DNA from: Sphingobium nicotianae
GTDB taxonomy: Bacteria; Pseudomonadota; Alphaproteobacteria; Sphingomonadales; Sphingomonadaceae
DNA length: 64,000 nucleotides
Direction: 5' to 3'
NCBI RefSeq assembly: GCF_018603885.1
Contig: NZ_JAHGAW010000004.1
Location: 124,001 to 188,000 of the forward strand
The notes under the pieces are model-generated. The model did no database searches and had not been told where the DNA came from. It saw only the letters and a list, made by a program, of their open reading frames with translations. Shown piece after piece: positions 16,055 through 24,829 of the stretch. Position 1 is the first letter of the stretch; each line of letters starts with the position of its first letter. The translations under genes and the position numbers were made by a program.

Positions 16055-16165
16055 CCCCTCCCTTTCAAGGGAGGGGCTGGGGGTGGGTAGGCCGCGCCAG
16101 CGGCTGTCGGGCTCAACCTCGCTTCGCTCGCACCCACCCCTAACCCCTCCCTTGAAAGGGAGGGG
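16055..16165. repeat. Palindromic G-rich repeat pair without cargo
   Basis: CCCCTCCCTTTCAAGGGAGG plus GG (16055-16076) is followed by tail CTGGGGGTGGGT. A 43-bp spacer separates it from the inverted partner ACCCACCCCTAACCCC with palindrome 16144-16165. It has the same layout as the DUF559 elements but no gene. Confidence 0.8.
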
Positions 16166-16193
16166 AACAAGTCGCCCCACGCCGGCCTGTGGC

Positions 16194-16221
16194 CGTCATT
16201 CCCGCGAAGGCGGGGATGACG
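16194..16221. repeat. Single CGTCATTCCCGCG palindromic repeat
   Basis: CGTCATTCCCGCG-AAG-GCGGGGATGACG is an imperfect palindrome. It belongs to the same family as the pair at 33908-33995. Confidence 0.7.
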
Positions 16222-16348
16222 AGGGAAAGTAAGCAGGCCCTCACCCTCCGCTTCCTTCCCGAAGACGGAAAAGCGATGAGTGCGGCGCTATCACGCCCTG
16301 TTCGGAAATCGCATGTACGAACCCGTCCCGCGCCGCTAAGGACCGGGC

Positions 16349-17497
16349 ATGCGCCTGACCGACTGCCACAATATCGACGATTTCCGCCGCCTCGCGAAGC
16401 ATCGCCTGCCCTGGCCGGTGTTCGACTATATCGACGGCGCGGCCGACGACGAGATCACCAAGGACCGCAATACCGCCGCCTATGCCGATTGCGACCTGGT
16501 GCCCAACGTGCTGGCCGGCGTGGCGGAGATCGACACCAGCGTCACCATCATGGGCCGCAAGAGCGCGCTGCCCCTGATCCTGTCGCCGACCGCGCTGCAG
16601 CGCGTGTTCCACTGGCAGGGCGAGCGGGCGGTGGCGAAGGCGGCCGAAAAGCTCGGCCTGTGGTTCGGCATTTCCAGCCTCGGCACGGTGAGCATCGAGG
16701 AGATTGGCGAGACCATCTCCACGCCCAAGATGTTCCAATTCTATTATCACAAGGATCGCGGGCTCAACCGATCGATGGTCGAGCGCTGCAAGGCGGCCAA
16801 GTTCGACGCGCTGGCGCTCACGGTCGACACGATCGTCTCGGGCAAGCGCGAGCGCTGCGCGCGCAGCGGCTTCACCTCGCCGCCGCGCTTCACCGCCTCC
16901 TCGCTCGCCTCCTATGCGATCAAGCCGCGCTGGGCGCTGGACTATATGCTGCGCGACAAGTTCGCGTTGCCCAATCTCGACACGCATGTGAAGGAAGGCA
17001 GCGGCGAGGCCGTCTCGATCGCCGGCTATTTCAACACCATGCTCGACACGTCGATGGACTGGAAGATGGCCGAGCAGCTGCGCGAGGACTGGGGCGGCAC
17101 CTTCTGCCTCAAGGGCATCATGAGCGTGGCCGATGCGCGCCGCGCGGTGGTGATCGGCGCGGACGCGATCATGATCTCCAACCATGGCGGGCGCCAGCTC
17201 GACGGCAGCCGGGCGCCGTTCGACCAGCTGCGCGAGATCGTCGACGCGGTCGGCGGGCAGATCGAGATCATCTGCGATGGCGGCGTGCGGCGCGGCACGC
17301 ATGTGCTCAAGGCCCTAGCTGCCGGTGCGAACTGCGCCTCGGGCGGACGGCTCTATCTCTATGCGCTCGCGGCGGCGGGGCAGCCGGGCGTGGAACGTGC
17401 GCTGGGCATCCTCAAGGACGAGATCGAACGCGGCATGCGGCTGATGGGCGTGAAGCGCGTCGACGAGCTGAACCGGGAGCGGCTGCGCTGGCGGTGA
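16349..17497 (+). CDS. lldD: FMN-dependent alpha-hydroxy-acid dehydrogenase (L-lactate dehydrogenase type)
   Basis: A 382-residue protein, normal length for LldD. It oxidises L-lactate or a related 2-hydroxy acid to the 2-oxo acid with FMN, passing electrons to quinones. FDYIDGAADDE near the start is the family entry motif. Active-site His279 lies in MISNHGGRQLDG, the FMN-phosphate region in ICDGGVRRGTHVLKAL, and substrate Arg in the same block. A membrane-binding internal segment is also present (residues about 190-220). ATG 16349 follows AAGGACCGGGC. It is divergent to the organic-acid MFS gene. The gene symbol is by family resemblance; mandelate or other hydroxy acids are possible substrates. 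Confidence 0.85.
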   Translation: MRLTDCHNIDDFRRLAKHRLPWPVFDYIDGAADDEITKDRNTAAYADCDLVPNVLAGVAEIDTSVTIMGRKSALPLILSPTALQRVFHWQGERAVAKAAEKLGLWFGISSLGTVSIEEIGETISTPKMFQFYYHKDRGLNRSMVERCKAAKFDALALTVDTIVSGKRERCARSGFTSPPRFTASSLASYAIKPRWALDYMLRDKFALPNLDTHVKEGSGEAVSIAGYFNTMLDTSMDWKMAEQLREDWGGTFCLKGIMSVADARRAVVIGADAIMISNHGGRQLDGSRAPFDQLREIVDAVGGQIEIICDGGVRRGTHVLKALAAGANCASGGRLYLYALAAAGQPGVERALGILKDEIERGMRLMGVKRVDELNRERLRWR

Positions 17498-17512
17498 GGG
17501 GCGGGCCGTGGA

Positions 17513-17908
17513 CTAGGTCTTCTTTCTCCCCTCCCTGGAAGGGAGGGGTTGGGGGTGGGTGCCGCCGAGGCACTCGGCGGTCTTTGCAAGGATTGTTTCG
17601 ACCACTCCGTCGAGATTGTTGGCAACTTCGCTGTTCCAGAAGCGCAGCACGATCCAGTCTCGCGCTTCAAGAAAAGCCGTGCGCTCTGCATCATGGAGAC
17701 TGGTCTCAAGATGCTGTGAGCCATCAAACTCGACCGCCAGCTTTGCGGCGCGACAAGCCAGATCGAGGATGTAGGGACCGACGACAAGCTGACGCGTGAA
17801 GCGCGGGCGATAGCGCGAGATGCGCTGCCAGACTTTGCGCTCCGCTTCGGTCTGATTGTTACGCAGATCGCGGGCACGGGCCGTCATATGATCGGGGATG
17901 CGGCGCAT
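17513..17908 (-). CDS. DUF559 endonuclease-domain protein inside repeat element (second copy)
   Basis: A 131-residue paralogue of the protein at 14212. Conserved points are EAERKVWQRISRYR, FTRQLVVGPYILDLAC, LAVEFDGSQHLE and WIVLRFWNSEVANN. Acidic residues match positions expected for a PD-(D/E)xK fold. The two copies are clearly diverged in sequence, so this is an older or independent insertion. ATG 17908 is preceded by the right-hand repeat about 35 bp upstream. Its C-terminal GGTHPQPLPSREGRKKT is the translated repeat. Expression would be driven toward the lldD-like gene. Confidence 0.8.
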   Translation of the reverse strand: MRRIPDHMTARARDLRNNQTEAERKVWQRISRYRPRFTRQLVVGPYILDLACRAAKLAVEFDGSQHLETSLHDAERTAFLEARDWIVLRFWNSEVANNLDGVVETILAKTAECLGGTHPQPLPSREGRKKT

Positions 17909-17976
17909 GGTGGGATCGTAGCGCGCTGCGCGTTGCGCGGCTACCCACCCCCACCCCTCCCTGGGAGGGAGGGGAG
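17513..17976. mobile_element. Second DUF559 element bracketed by palindromic G-rich repeats
   Basis: The left half, CTCCCCTCCCTGGAAGGGAG and tail TTGGGGGTGGGT (17526-17560), and the right half (17943-17976, inverted) are about 35 bp each with a few mismatches. The enclosed minus-strand DUF559 gene reads through the left half and stops in a CTAG at 17513-17516, as in the first element. It lies between the lldD-like gene and the S9 peptidase gene. Confidence 0.7.
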
Positions 17977-18072
17977 TCGGAAAGCCGCTTGGTGAGCTTG
18001 CTTCGCGCTTGGAAATCCCGCCGCGCGGACCTAGACTGATCTTCCGCCGGAGAGGTAGATAGAAGTCCGTCC

Positions 18073-20298
18073 ATGTTGCCGTTGCAAGCCCCGATGCGCG
18101 CTCTTCTGCTTGCCTTGACCCTTGTGACGATCGCGCCGGTCGCGCCGGCATGGGCGGGGGACAAGAGCGACGCGGCGATCTCCAGCAGCGGCAGCGCGCA
18201 TGTCGTCGATGCGGCCGCGAACCCGGCGCTGCCGCCCGCCTATCCCGCGACGCGGCGGCAGGACATCGTCGAGACCAGGTTCGGCGTGAGCGTCGCCGAC
18301 CCCTATCGCTGGCTCGAGGCGGACGTGCGTTCCGACAAGGATGTGCGGGACTGGGTGACGGCGGAGAATGACGCGACCTTCGCCTATCTGAAGGAGCTGC
18401 CCGGGCGCGACGCGCTGCGTTCGCGGCTGGCGCAGCTCTATGATTATGAGCGCTACGGCGTGCCGCGCAAGGCCGGCAACCGCTATTTCTACACGCGCAA
18501 CAGCGGCCTGCAGAACCAGTCGCCGCTCTATGTGCGCGAGGGGCTGAAGGGCGCGCAGCGGCTGCTGCTCGATCCCAACACATTCTCGAAGGACGAAGCG
18601 ACCGCGCTCGCCGAGTGGCTGCCCTCCGACGACGGGCGCTACCTGCTCTATTCGGTGCAGGATGGCGGCACCGACTGGCGCATCCTGCGGATCGTCGACG
18701 TGGACAGCGGCAAGACGCTCGACGATCGCATCGAGTGGGTCAAATATTCCAACCTCGCCTGGAACGGCGACGACAGCGGCTTCTATTATTCGCGCTTCGA
18801 TCCGCCGGCCAACGGCAGCAAATATCAGTCGGTCGTGACCAATCAGGAGATCTGGTTCCACAAGGTCGGCACGCCGCAATCGGCCGACAAGCGCATCTAT
18901 GCGACGCCCGACCGGCCCGGGCTGATGAACCGTGCCGAAGTGACGGACGACGGGCGCTGGCTGCTCGTCACGTCGAACGAGAGCACCGATCAGCGCTACG
19001 AGCTGACCCTCATCTCGCTGACGACGGACAAGCCGCGGCCGGTGAAGCTGATGCGGGGACTGGACTATGAGTGGCAGCTCGTCGGCAATGTCGGCGACCT
19101 GCTCTATTTCCGCACGACCGCCGGGGCGCCGCGCGGCCGGCTGGTGATGCTCGACGCGGCGCGGCCGCGCGACAAGATGCGCGAAGTGGTGGCCGAACAG
19201 CGTCAGGCGCTGGTCGGCGGATCGATGATCGGCGACCGGATCGTGCTCGCTTATCTGAGCGAGGGGCGCACGGTGGCGGAACTGGTCGACCTGGGCGGAA
19301 ATGCGCGCGGCGACGTGCCGCTGCCCGGCTTCGGATCGGCGGCGGGCTTCGGCGGCAAGGGCGGCGATCCGGAGACGTTCTTCGCCTTTTCGAGCTTCAC
19401 CACGCCCTCGACCATCTATCGGCTGAATGTCGACACCGGCGAGACGAGCGTATTCGCGCAGCCCAGGCTCGCCTTCGACCCGGCCGACTATGTGACCGAG
19501 CAGGTCTTCTTCCCGTCCCGGGACGGCACGCAGATCCCCATGTACATCGTGCGCCGCAAGGATGTCGCGCAGGCGGCCAGGCCGGCGCCGACGTTGCTCT
19601 ATGGCTATGGCGGCTTCAACGTCTCGCAGACGCAGGGTTTCGCGCCGACGCGCCTCGCCTGGCTGGAGCAGGGCGGGGTGCTCGCCATCGCCAGCCTGCG
19701 CGGCGGCGGCGAATATGGCAAGGAATGGCACGATGCGGGCCGGCTCTCGAACAAGCAGAACGTGTTCGACGATTTCATCGCGGCGGCCGAATATCTCAAG
19801 AAGAGCGGCTATACCGGCAAGGATGAGCTCGCCATCGAGGGCCGCTCGAACGGCGGCCTGCTGGTCGGCGCGGTGGTCAACCAGCGGCCGGACCTGTTCG
19901 CCGCGGCGCTGCCGGCGGTGGGCGTCATGGACATGTTGCGCTTCGACCGGTTCACCGCCGGGCGCTACTGGGTCGACGATTATGGCCGGCCGGATCATGA
20001 GGCGGATTTCCGCAATCTCCTGACCTATTCGCCCTATCACAACATCAAGGACGGCGCGGCCTATCCGGCGATCCTGGTGACCACGGCGGACACGGACGAT
20101 CGCGTCGTGCCCGGGCACAGCTTCAAATATACCGCTGCGCTGCAGCATGCCGATGTCGGTGGGAGGCCGCGGCTTATTCGCATCGAAACGCGCGCCGGCC
20201 ACGGATCGGGCAAGCCGACCGAGAAGGTCATCGAGGAATTTGCCGACATGTACAGCTTCATCGCCTATTGGACGGGATTGAAGGTGGCGGTGAAATAA
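18073..20298 (+). CDS. Prolyl oligopeptidase (S9A) family serine peptidase, exported
   Basis: A 741-residue protein of about usual POP length plus a signal (MRALLLALTLVTIAPVAPAW). The N-terminal beta-propeller (about 60-450) begins YPATRRQDIVETRFGVSVAD-PYRWLE, the S9A entry motif. The C-terminal alpha/beta hydrolase has Ser592 in EGRSNGGLL, Asp about 675 in TADTDDRVVPGHSFK and His710 in AGHGSGKP. It cleaves proline-containing peptides in the periplasm. ATG 18073 or the internal ATG 18094 could start it. The DUF559 repeat element lies just upstream. Confidence 0.93.
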   Translation: MLPLQAPMRALLLALTLVTIAPVAPAWAGDKSDAAISSSGSAHVVDAAANPALPPAYPATRRQDIVETRFGVSVADPYRWLEADVRSDKDVRDWVTAENDATFAYLKELPGRDALRSRLAQLYDYERYGVPRKAGNRYFYTRNSGLQNQSPLYVREGLKGAQRLLLDPNTFSKDEATALAEWLPSDDGRYLLYSVQDGGTDWRILRIVDVDSGKTLDDRIEWVKYSNLAWNGDDSGFYYSRFDPPANGSKYQSVVTNQEIWFHKVGTPQSADKRIYATPDRPGLMNRAEVTDDGRWLLVTSNESTDQRYELTLISLTTDKPRPVKLMRGLDYEWQLVGNVGDLLYFRTTAGAPRGRLVMLDAARPRDKMREVVAEQRQALVGGSMIGDRIVLAYLSEGRTVAELVDLGGNARGDVPLPGFGSAAGFGGKGGDPETFFAFSSFTTPSTIYRLNVDTGETSVFAQPRLAFDPADYVTEQVFFPSRDGTQIPMYIVRRKDVAQAARPAPTLLYGYGGFNVSQTQGFAPTRLAWLEQGGVLAIASLRGGGEYGKEWHDAGRLSNKQNVFDDFIAAAEYLKKSGYTGKDELAIEGRSNGGLLVGAVVNQRPDLFAAALPAVGVMDMLRFDRFTAGRYWVDDYGRPDHEADFRNLLTYSPYHNIKDGAAYPAILVTTADTDDRVVPGHSFKYTAALQHADVGGRPRLIRIETRAGHGSGKPTEKVIEEFADMYSFIAYWTGLKVAVK

Positions 20299-20341
20299 GC
20301 GGACGGGGCCGCGCCGCTGCGCGGGAATGGGGGGACGGGAT

Positions 20342-20821
20342 TTGAAGAAGAGGCTCATCGCGCTCCTGCTCGCGCTCTGCGCGAGCGCGGCACCGGCGCA
20401 GACTTTCTCCAGCGGCGATCCGGCCGCGATGGCCACGGCCTTGACCGGCATGGGCTACCAGCCCGGCGCGATCGATCCCAATGGCGGCACGCCTTTGTTC
20501 ACGGTGGCCATCAACGGGCTCGAGACGGCGATCGTGTTCGGCGGCTGCACCGACGGCAAGATGTGCAAATATTTCGTGCTGGTCGGCCGCTTCACCGACC
20601 TCAAGGACGCGCCGGCGGAGTGGACCAACGCGCGCAACGAGGACTATGATCTCGGCAAGGTCTGGGTCGGCAAGGACGACCGGACGCTCGGCTTCTCGAT
20701 GCCGGTGCCGACCGGCGGGGCGCAATTCTCCGCCGCGGAGATGCGCTTCATGCTGGATCAATGGGCGGCGTTCATCGCCGAGATTTCGCAGTCGGCGATC
20801 GCGGCGAAGCTGGTCAAGTAG
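20342..20821 (+). CDS. Exported YbjN-domain protein
   Basis: A 159-residue protein. The signal peptide KKRLIALLLALCASAAPAQ is followed by a YbjN-like alpha/beta domain (PLFTVAINGLETAIVFGGC, CKYFVLVGRFTD, MRFMLDQWAAFI). TTG 20342 is preferred because GGGGGGACGGGA is a good SD and gives a standard signal peptide. ATG 20327 lies inside that SD. Exported YbjN proteins are common in sphingomonads, function unknown. It lies 43 bp after the S9 peptidase gene and is probably cotranscribed. Confidence 0.7.
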   Translation: MKKRLIALLLALCASAAPAQTFSSGDPAAMATALTGMGYQPGAIDPNGGTPLFTVAINGLETAIVFGGCTDGKMCKYFVLVGRFTDLKDAPAEWTNARNEDYDLGKVWVGKDDRTLGFSMPVPTGGAQFSAAEMRFMLDQWAAFIAEISQSAIAAKLVK

Positions 20822-20852
20822 GAGCGGCGCGCTCTTGCGAAAGGAGGACGGG

Positions 20853-21359
20853 ATGCGGTGGACGATGATGGCGGCGTTGATGATCGCCGCGCCGGCGCGG
20901 GCCGACGTGGTCGAGGCGAGCGACAGCGGCTTCACCGTCAGCAACGCGCGCATCGTGGCCGCGAGCCCGGACGCGGTGTGGGCGGCGATCGTGACGCCCA
21001 GCCGCTGGTGGTCCGCCGCGCATAGCTGGTCGGGCAGCGCGGCCAACTTCTCGATCGACCCGGTCGCGGGCGGCTGCTTCTGCGAGCGCTGGGCGGCGGG
21101 ATCGGTCGAGCATGCGCGGGTCATCTACGCCGTCAGGGGCAAGCAATTGCGCCTGAACGGCGCGCTCGGCCCGCTGCAGGGCGAGGCGGTGACCGGCACG
21201 ATGAGCTTCACGCTGACGCCGGAGGGCAAGGGCACCAGGATCGTGATGGACTATGTCGTGGGCGGTCATGCGCGCTTCGTGCTCAAGGAGCTCGCGCCGG
21301 CCGTCGACGGGGTCATGAAAGAGCAGATCATGGGGCTGGCGAGGCTGTTCGGTGGCTGA
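20853..21359 (+). CDS. Exported SRPBCC (START-like) protein
   Basis: A 168-residue protein. The signal peptide MRWTMMAALMIAAPARA precedes an SRPBCC fold: VAASPDAVWAAIVTPSRWWS at the start, CFCERW in the beta sheet, and an amphipathic C-terminal helix (KEQIMGLARLF). Such domains bind hydrophobic ligands; an exported version is less usual. The SD AAAGGAGGACGGG is excellent. It is third of a probable operon with the S9 peptidase and YbjN genes. Confidence 0.75.
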   Translation: MRWTMMAALMIAAPARADVVEASDSGFTVSNARIVAASPDAVWAAIVTPSRWWSAAHSWSGSAANFSIDPVAGGCFCERWAAGSVEHARVIYAVRGKQLRLNGALGPLQGEAVTGTMSFTLTPEGKGTRIVMDYVVGGHARFVLKELAPAVDGVMKEQIMGLARLFGG

Positions 21360-21730
21360 GAGCAGCGGGAAAAGGTTAACGCGTCCGCGCCGGGAATGAT
21401 AAATTTTTTCGCAGTTGCAGCGTGAATTATTCGGTTCCTCTTGCTGCCATGCACCCAAGACTCCAACCAGGTGGAATTTCAATTCTCTGTTTTTGCGGTA
21501 TAAATTGGAATCCGCGCATTTCCGCCAAAAATAAAGCAGGTGCACAGCGCGCCGATGTCGCAAACGCATTCGTGCCACGATGAAACATCGTTATGGTTAT
21601 TCACGTTGCTCGCGACCGATTCATATCTTAGCAACCATTTCGTCGAGTCGATCCATGCGGTCGCCGGGGCCAAAAAACAGAGATTTTGGGTTGTAAGTTG
21701 GGAAATCGCGGCTCCGGCCGCAGTGGGAGA
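21360..21730. other. Long leader/promoter region of a PEPxxWA-CTERM gene
   Basis: 371 bp of noticeably lower GC than the neighbours (for example GATAAATTTTTTCGC and CCAAAAATAAAGC). There is no convincing ORF. No convincing sigma-54 or EcfG promoter was found. A long 5' untranslated region is possible. Confidence 0.5.
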
Positions 21731-22342
21731 ATGAATATGCGTAAGTTTATTGCAGCGGCGCTGCTCGCCGGTACCGTGTTTGCGGCACCTGCGTCGGCCA
21801 CCGTCACCTATTACTACAGCCAGGCCGCGTTCCTCGCCGCTCTCGGCGCCACGGTTCCGACCGTCGAGGACTTCAACGACACGACGCTCGTTCCGGGCCT
21901 CTCGATCCTGTCGACCGTCGGCACTGTCGACGCGGGTGACGACAATGTGTTCGACGACCGTCTGGTCCCCAACACGCAGTCGACGACCTTCCTGCTGCCC
22001 GGCTCGTTCCACGCGTTCGGCGGCTTCTGGGATCTGACCCCCGGTGGTGCGGGCCTCGGCATCGCGATCACGCCGGTTCCGGGTGCGACGCTCGGCACGG
22101 AAGTTCCGAACAGCTTCTCGGGTGGCTTCTTCGGCTTCATCAGCAGCGACGCGTTCAACTATGTCGTGCTGACCGCTGGTACGCAGGGCGGCGTTGCCGA
22201 GACCTACAAGCTCGACGACCTGACCTTCGGCAATGTCGGCCCGGCCGTTCCGGAGCCCGCCACGTGGGGCATGATGATCGTCGGTCTCGGCGTCGCTGGC
22301 ATGGCCATGCGTCGTCGCGCGACGAAGGTCAGCTTCGCCTGA
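21731..22342 (+). CDS. PEPxxWA-CTERM sorted exported protein
   Basis: A 203-residue protein. The signal peptide MRKFIAAALLAGTVFAAPASA is followed by a secreted beta-rich domain with a run of Asp residues (DAGDDNVFDDR). The C-terminal signal is VPEPATWGMMIVGLGVAGM then MRRRATK. Such tails are recognised by exosortase/archaeosortase-type systems in sphingomonads and the protein ends up on or outside the cell surface. ATG 21731 or, with better SD spacing (GTGGGAGA), ATG 21737. No sorting enzyme is encoded nearby. The ligand or role of the mature domain is not recognised. Confidence 0.85.
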   Translation: MNMRKFIAAALLAGTVFAAPASATVTYYYSQAAFLAALGATVPTVEDFNDTTLVPGLSILSTVGTVDAGDDNVFDDRLVPNTQSTTFLLPGSFHAFGGFWDLTPGGAGLGIAITPVPGATLGTEVPNSFSGGFFGFISSDAFNYVVLTAGTQGGVAETYKLDDLTFGNVGPAVPEPATWGMMIVGLGVAGMAMRRRATKVSFA

Positions 22343-22370
22343 GCCATCGCTTCGCGATGATCGAACAGAG

Positions 22371-22400
22371 GAGGGGAGGCTGCGGCTTCCCCTCTTTTTT
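22371..22400 (+). terminator. Rho-independent terminator
   Basis: GAGGGGAGGC (22371-22380) pairs with GCTTCCCCTC (22385-22394), one wobble, around a TGCG loop and followed by TTTTTT. It ends the PEPxxWA gene. Confidence 0.9.
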
Positions 22401-22444
22401 ATGCGTCGCGGCTGAGGCGATGCGCGAGCCCGGGCACGGATCGC

Positions 22445-23098
22445 TTATCCGGCCGGCTGCCGGGCGGTGAACACGGCGAGTTGCGCCGCGAACGCCCGCT
22501 GGAAGGCAGGCCGGGCCTCCGCGCGACCGATATAGGCCGAGAGGTTCGGATAGGCGTCCAGCAAGCCTGAGCCGCGCAACCGGCGCAGCACGGCCACCAT
22601 CTGAAGATCGCCGGCGCTGAAGGCGCCGTCCAGCCAGTCGCCCTCGCCAAGCCGCGCGGACAGGGGCCCCAGTCGCGCCCGGATGCGCTCCTCCACCAGC
22701 GGCAGGCGCTCCTGCGCCCAGCTCCTCTCCTGCTCGACGAGCCTCGCATTCTGAAGATCGGCGATCGGCGGCTCGATCGTGCCGAGCGCCGCGAACATCC
22801 AGGCGATCGCGCGGGCGCGGGCATCCGGCTCGTCCGGCAGCAGGCCGGCGTGGCGTTCCGCGATGTGGAAGATGATCGCGCCGGATTCGAACAGGACGAG
22901 ACCGCCCTCTTCATAGGTCGGGATCTGCCCGAACGGCTGGCGCGCAAGATGCGCCGGCTCCTTCATCGCCGCAAACGACACGAGGCGGACCTGGTAAGGC
23001 TGGCCGACTTCCTCGAGCGCCCAGCGAACCGGCATGTCGCGCGCCAGTCCCCTGCCGCGATCGGGCGCGCTTTCAAAGGCGGTGATGGTGATGGTCAT
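22445..23098 (-). CDS. Glutathione S-transferase family protein
   Basis: A 217-residue protein. The N-terminal thioredoxin-like domain ends with QIPTYEEGGLVLFESGAIIFHI (cis-Pro then the ES glutathione-binding pair), and the all-helical C-terminal domain has WLDGAFSAGDLQMVAVLRRL (N-capping box). The start of the GSH site, SAPDRGRGLARDMPVRWAL, lacks an obvious catalytic Cys; a Ser-type mechanism or non-catalytic role is possible. Start ATG 23098. It is divergent from the glycine-rich exported protein across 218 bp. Confidence 0.9.
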   Translation of the reverse strand: MTITITAFESAPDRGRGLARDMPVRWALEEVGQPYQVRLVSFAAMKEPAHLARQPFGQIPTYEEGGLVLFESGAIIFHIAERHAGLLPDEPDARARAIAWMFAALGTIEPPIADLQNARLVEQERSWAQERLPLVEERIRARLGPLSARLGEGDWLDGAFSAGDLQMVAVLRRLRGSGLLDAYPNLSAYIGRAEARPAFQRAFAAQLAVFTARQPAG

Positions 23099-23316
23099 TT
23101 CGCGACTCCGGCTCACCGGAGGATGCCCTGCCAGGCCGCGATATGACAAGAGCGATGCGCCGCGCCGTGGGCGTCGTCCTGCCACAACGCGCGCGGCCTG
23201 GCTCCGGCCCGGCGCGCTGGTCGCGGCCCTATTCAGCCCGCGCTCATCATCCGGTCGCTAAGCCGGTCTCCCTCATCGCCGGGCTCGCCGGCCGCTCAGG
23301 AAGGGCAAAGGATATT

Positions 23317-23919
23317 ATGGCGCTGCGTTCGAAACTCGCTCTGGGCCTCGCCGCCGGGGCGCTTGTCATCGGCTCGGTGAGTCCGGCCGCGGCCCATGGC
23401 TATGACCGCCACTGGCGCGGCCATCGCGACGGTGTCGATGCCGGCGCGGTGTTCGGCCTGCTGCTCGGCGTCGGCCTGATCGCGGCGATCGCTTCGGCCA
23501 ACAGCAACAAGACCAAGGCCCCGCCGCCGCCGCGCGACCATGACCCGCGCGCCGACAATGGCGGCAACGGGGGCGGCTATGGCGGCGGCTATGACGATCG
23601 GGGCGCACAGGATCAGCGCGGCTATGACGGCCGCGGTGGGGACGACCGCCGCTATGACGATGGCCGCGCCGGCTATGCCAGCGAGGACGAGGCGGTCGAT
23701 GCCTGCGCCGTGGCGGCGCGCGAAGAGGCTTCGCGCGCGGGCGGCTTCGCCGACATTCGCCGCATCACCGGCGCGCAGGCACACGGCAATGGCTGGGACG
23801 TGACCGGCACGATCGACCAGCGCACCAGCTATCGCGCGACCGAGAGCCGCCAGCGCAGCTTCCGCTGCCTCTACGAGAATGGGCAGGTCAGCGGCGTCAG
23901 CTTCAGCCAGGGCGTCTGA
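23317..23919 (+). CDS. Exported Gly/Asp/Tyr-rich protein
   Basis: A 200-residue protein. The signal peptide (SKLALGLAAGALVIGSVSPAAA) is followed by HGYDRHWRGHRDG, one hydrophobic span (AVFGLLLGVGLIAAIASA), a low-complexity linker rich in GGYGGGYDDRG, and a small C-terminal domain from SEDEAVDACAVAAREEAS to FRCLYENGQVSGVSF. The paired cysteines could form a disulphide. Proteins of this build are frequent in sphingomonads and unnamed. ATG 23317 follows AGGGCAAAGGATATT; the longer upstream frame is not protein-like. Confidence 0.7.
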   Translation: MALRSKLALGLAAGALVIGSVSPAAAHGYDRHWRGHRDGVDAGAVFGLLLGVGLIAAIASANSNKTKAPPPPRDHDPRADNGGNGGGYGGGYDDRGAQDQRGYDGRGGDDRRYDDGRAGYASEDEAVDACAVAAREEASRAGGFADIRRITGAQAHGNGWDVTGTIDQRTSYRATESRQRSFRCLYENGQVSGVSFSQGV

Positions 23920-23953
23920 GGCGGCTTGGCGGTCGGCCCCGGCGCGGCGGTGA

Positions 23954-24646
23954 TCAGTCCGCCGCCTGCGCGCTCTGCTTGACCAGCGCGAAGTCCGGAT
24001 CTGTCTCGCTCGTCCGGCAGCGCCGGTCGCCGCCCGGATAGGCCTGCGCGCCGAGATAGGCGATGACCTTGCGGCTGAACTCGCTGCCCGGCCAGATCAT
24101 CGGCTTGCCATGGATGGTCAGTCGCGCCTCCTTGCCGATATCCCGCAGGAAATCGATCTGGATCGCCGTGCAATTGCCGATCTGGCCGTTCCACCGTGCG
24201 CCCTGCCAGGCCTTGTCGCGGCGCAGATCGGTCTGGGCCTTGGTCTCGGGCGGGCGCGCCGGGCCGACCGAGAGGCCGACCTGCTGATCGTCGCGATCAT
24301 TGGACAGGCCCGAGCCGCCATAGGCGCGCGCGGAGAGGCCGCCCGGCCGCCGGGCATCGCCCGCGCCCGGCTCCTCGTAGGACAGCAGCATGGCGAGCAT
24401 GCCGTCGACGGCCTCGGGCGAGGGCGCCATGACGAGCAGCGCGCGGGGAAACTGGATCGTGCCGGCGGGATGGGTCCAGGGCACGTCGCTGGCGTCCGAG
24501 AGCGCGATCTTCACCTCGCCCGGCGCGCTGCCGATGCGCGCGAGGATGCGATCGAGCCGCTCCTGCAGCCATTTGGCGGGATCGGGCGGAGGATCGGCGG
24601 CGCCCATCGCCAGACATGCGGCGAGCACGATCGGGAGTCTGCGCAC
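23954..24646 (-). CDS. Exported hypothetical protein
   Basis: A 230-residue protein. GTG 24646 gives a short signal peptide (RRLPIVLAACLAMGAA) with GGAAGAC upstream; the open frame extends to 24700 but that part is unlike a leader. The mature part includes KWLQERLDRILARIGSAPGE, then CTAIQIDFLRDIGKEARLT and a Cys near the end (DRRCRTSE). No family recognised. Confidence 0.6.
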   Translation of the reverse strand: MRRLPIVLAACLAMGAADPPPDPAKWLQERLDRILARIGSAPGEVKIALSDASDVPWTHPAGTIQFPRALLVMAPSPEAVDGMLAMLLSYEEPGAGDARRPGGLSARAYGGSGLSNDRDDQQVGLSVGPARPPETKAQTDLRRDKAWQGARWNGQIGNCTAIQIDFLRDIGKEARLTIHGKPMIWPGSEFSRKVIAYLGAQAYPGGDRRCRTSETDPDFALVKQSAQAAD

Positions 24647-24739
24647 GTCTTCCAGCCTCTTCGCATCCGCTCTCCGGAGATGGGGCGGGGCCGCGATCAT
24701 AGCGTCATTTGCTGGTGCGTCGAGATGGGGAGTCGGGAA

Positions 24740-24823
24740 GGACGCCCGCCGCCGCGTTCGGGAGGGGGTGGCGGCGGGCGTCCGAGCGGCGGCGGGCGGC
24801 GCCTTTTTGGGGATGCCCGCCGC
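24740..24823 (-). terminator. Two tandem strong hairpins after the fasciclin operon
   Basis: GGACGCCCGCCGCC (24740-24753) and GGCGGCGGGCGTCC (24770-24783) form a perfect 14-bp stem. Immediately beyond, GCGGCGGGC (24789-24797) and GCCCGCCGC (24815-24823) form a second stem. They lie just downstream of the minus-strand fasciclin stop. U-tracts are weak, so termination is likely but not proven. Confidence 0.55.
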
Positions 24824-24829
24824 GCAACC

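Larger units (their letters stand above)
15971..16348. other. Divergent promoter region carrying two repeats
   Basis: 378 bp between the divergent MFS and alpha-hydroxy-acid dehydrogenase genes. It contains the G-rich palindromic repeat pair (16055-16165) and a single CGTCATTCCCGCG-type repeat (16194-16221). No open frame there looks coding. Confidence 0.6.

Noticed and set aside
16055-16165. CRISPR-like repeat-spacer-repeat
   Set aside because: Only two inverted palindromic units with one spacer, scattered singly through the genome; no array and no cas genes.
18031-20451. 806-codon antisense ORF across the S9 peptidase gene
   Set aside because: It is a high-GC shadow of the peptidase, whose signal peptide, propeller and catalytic triad are all present on the plus strand.
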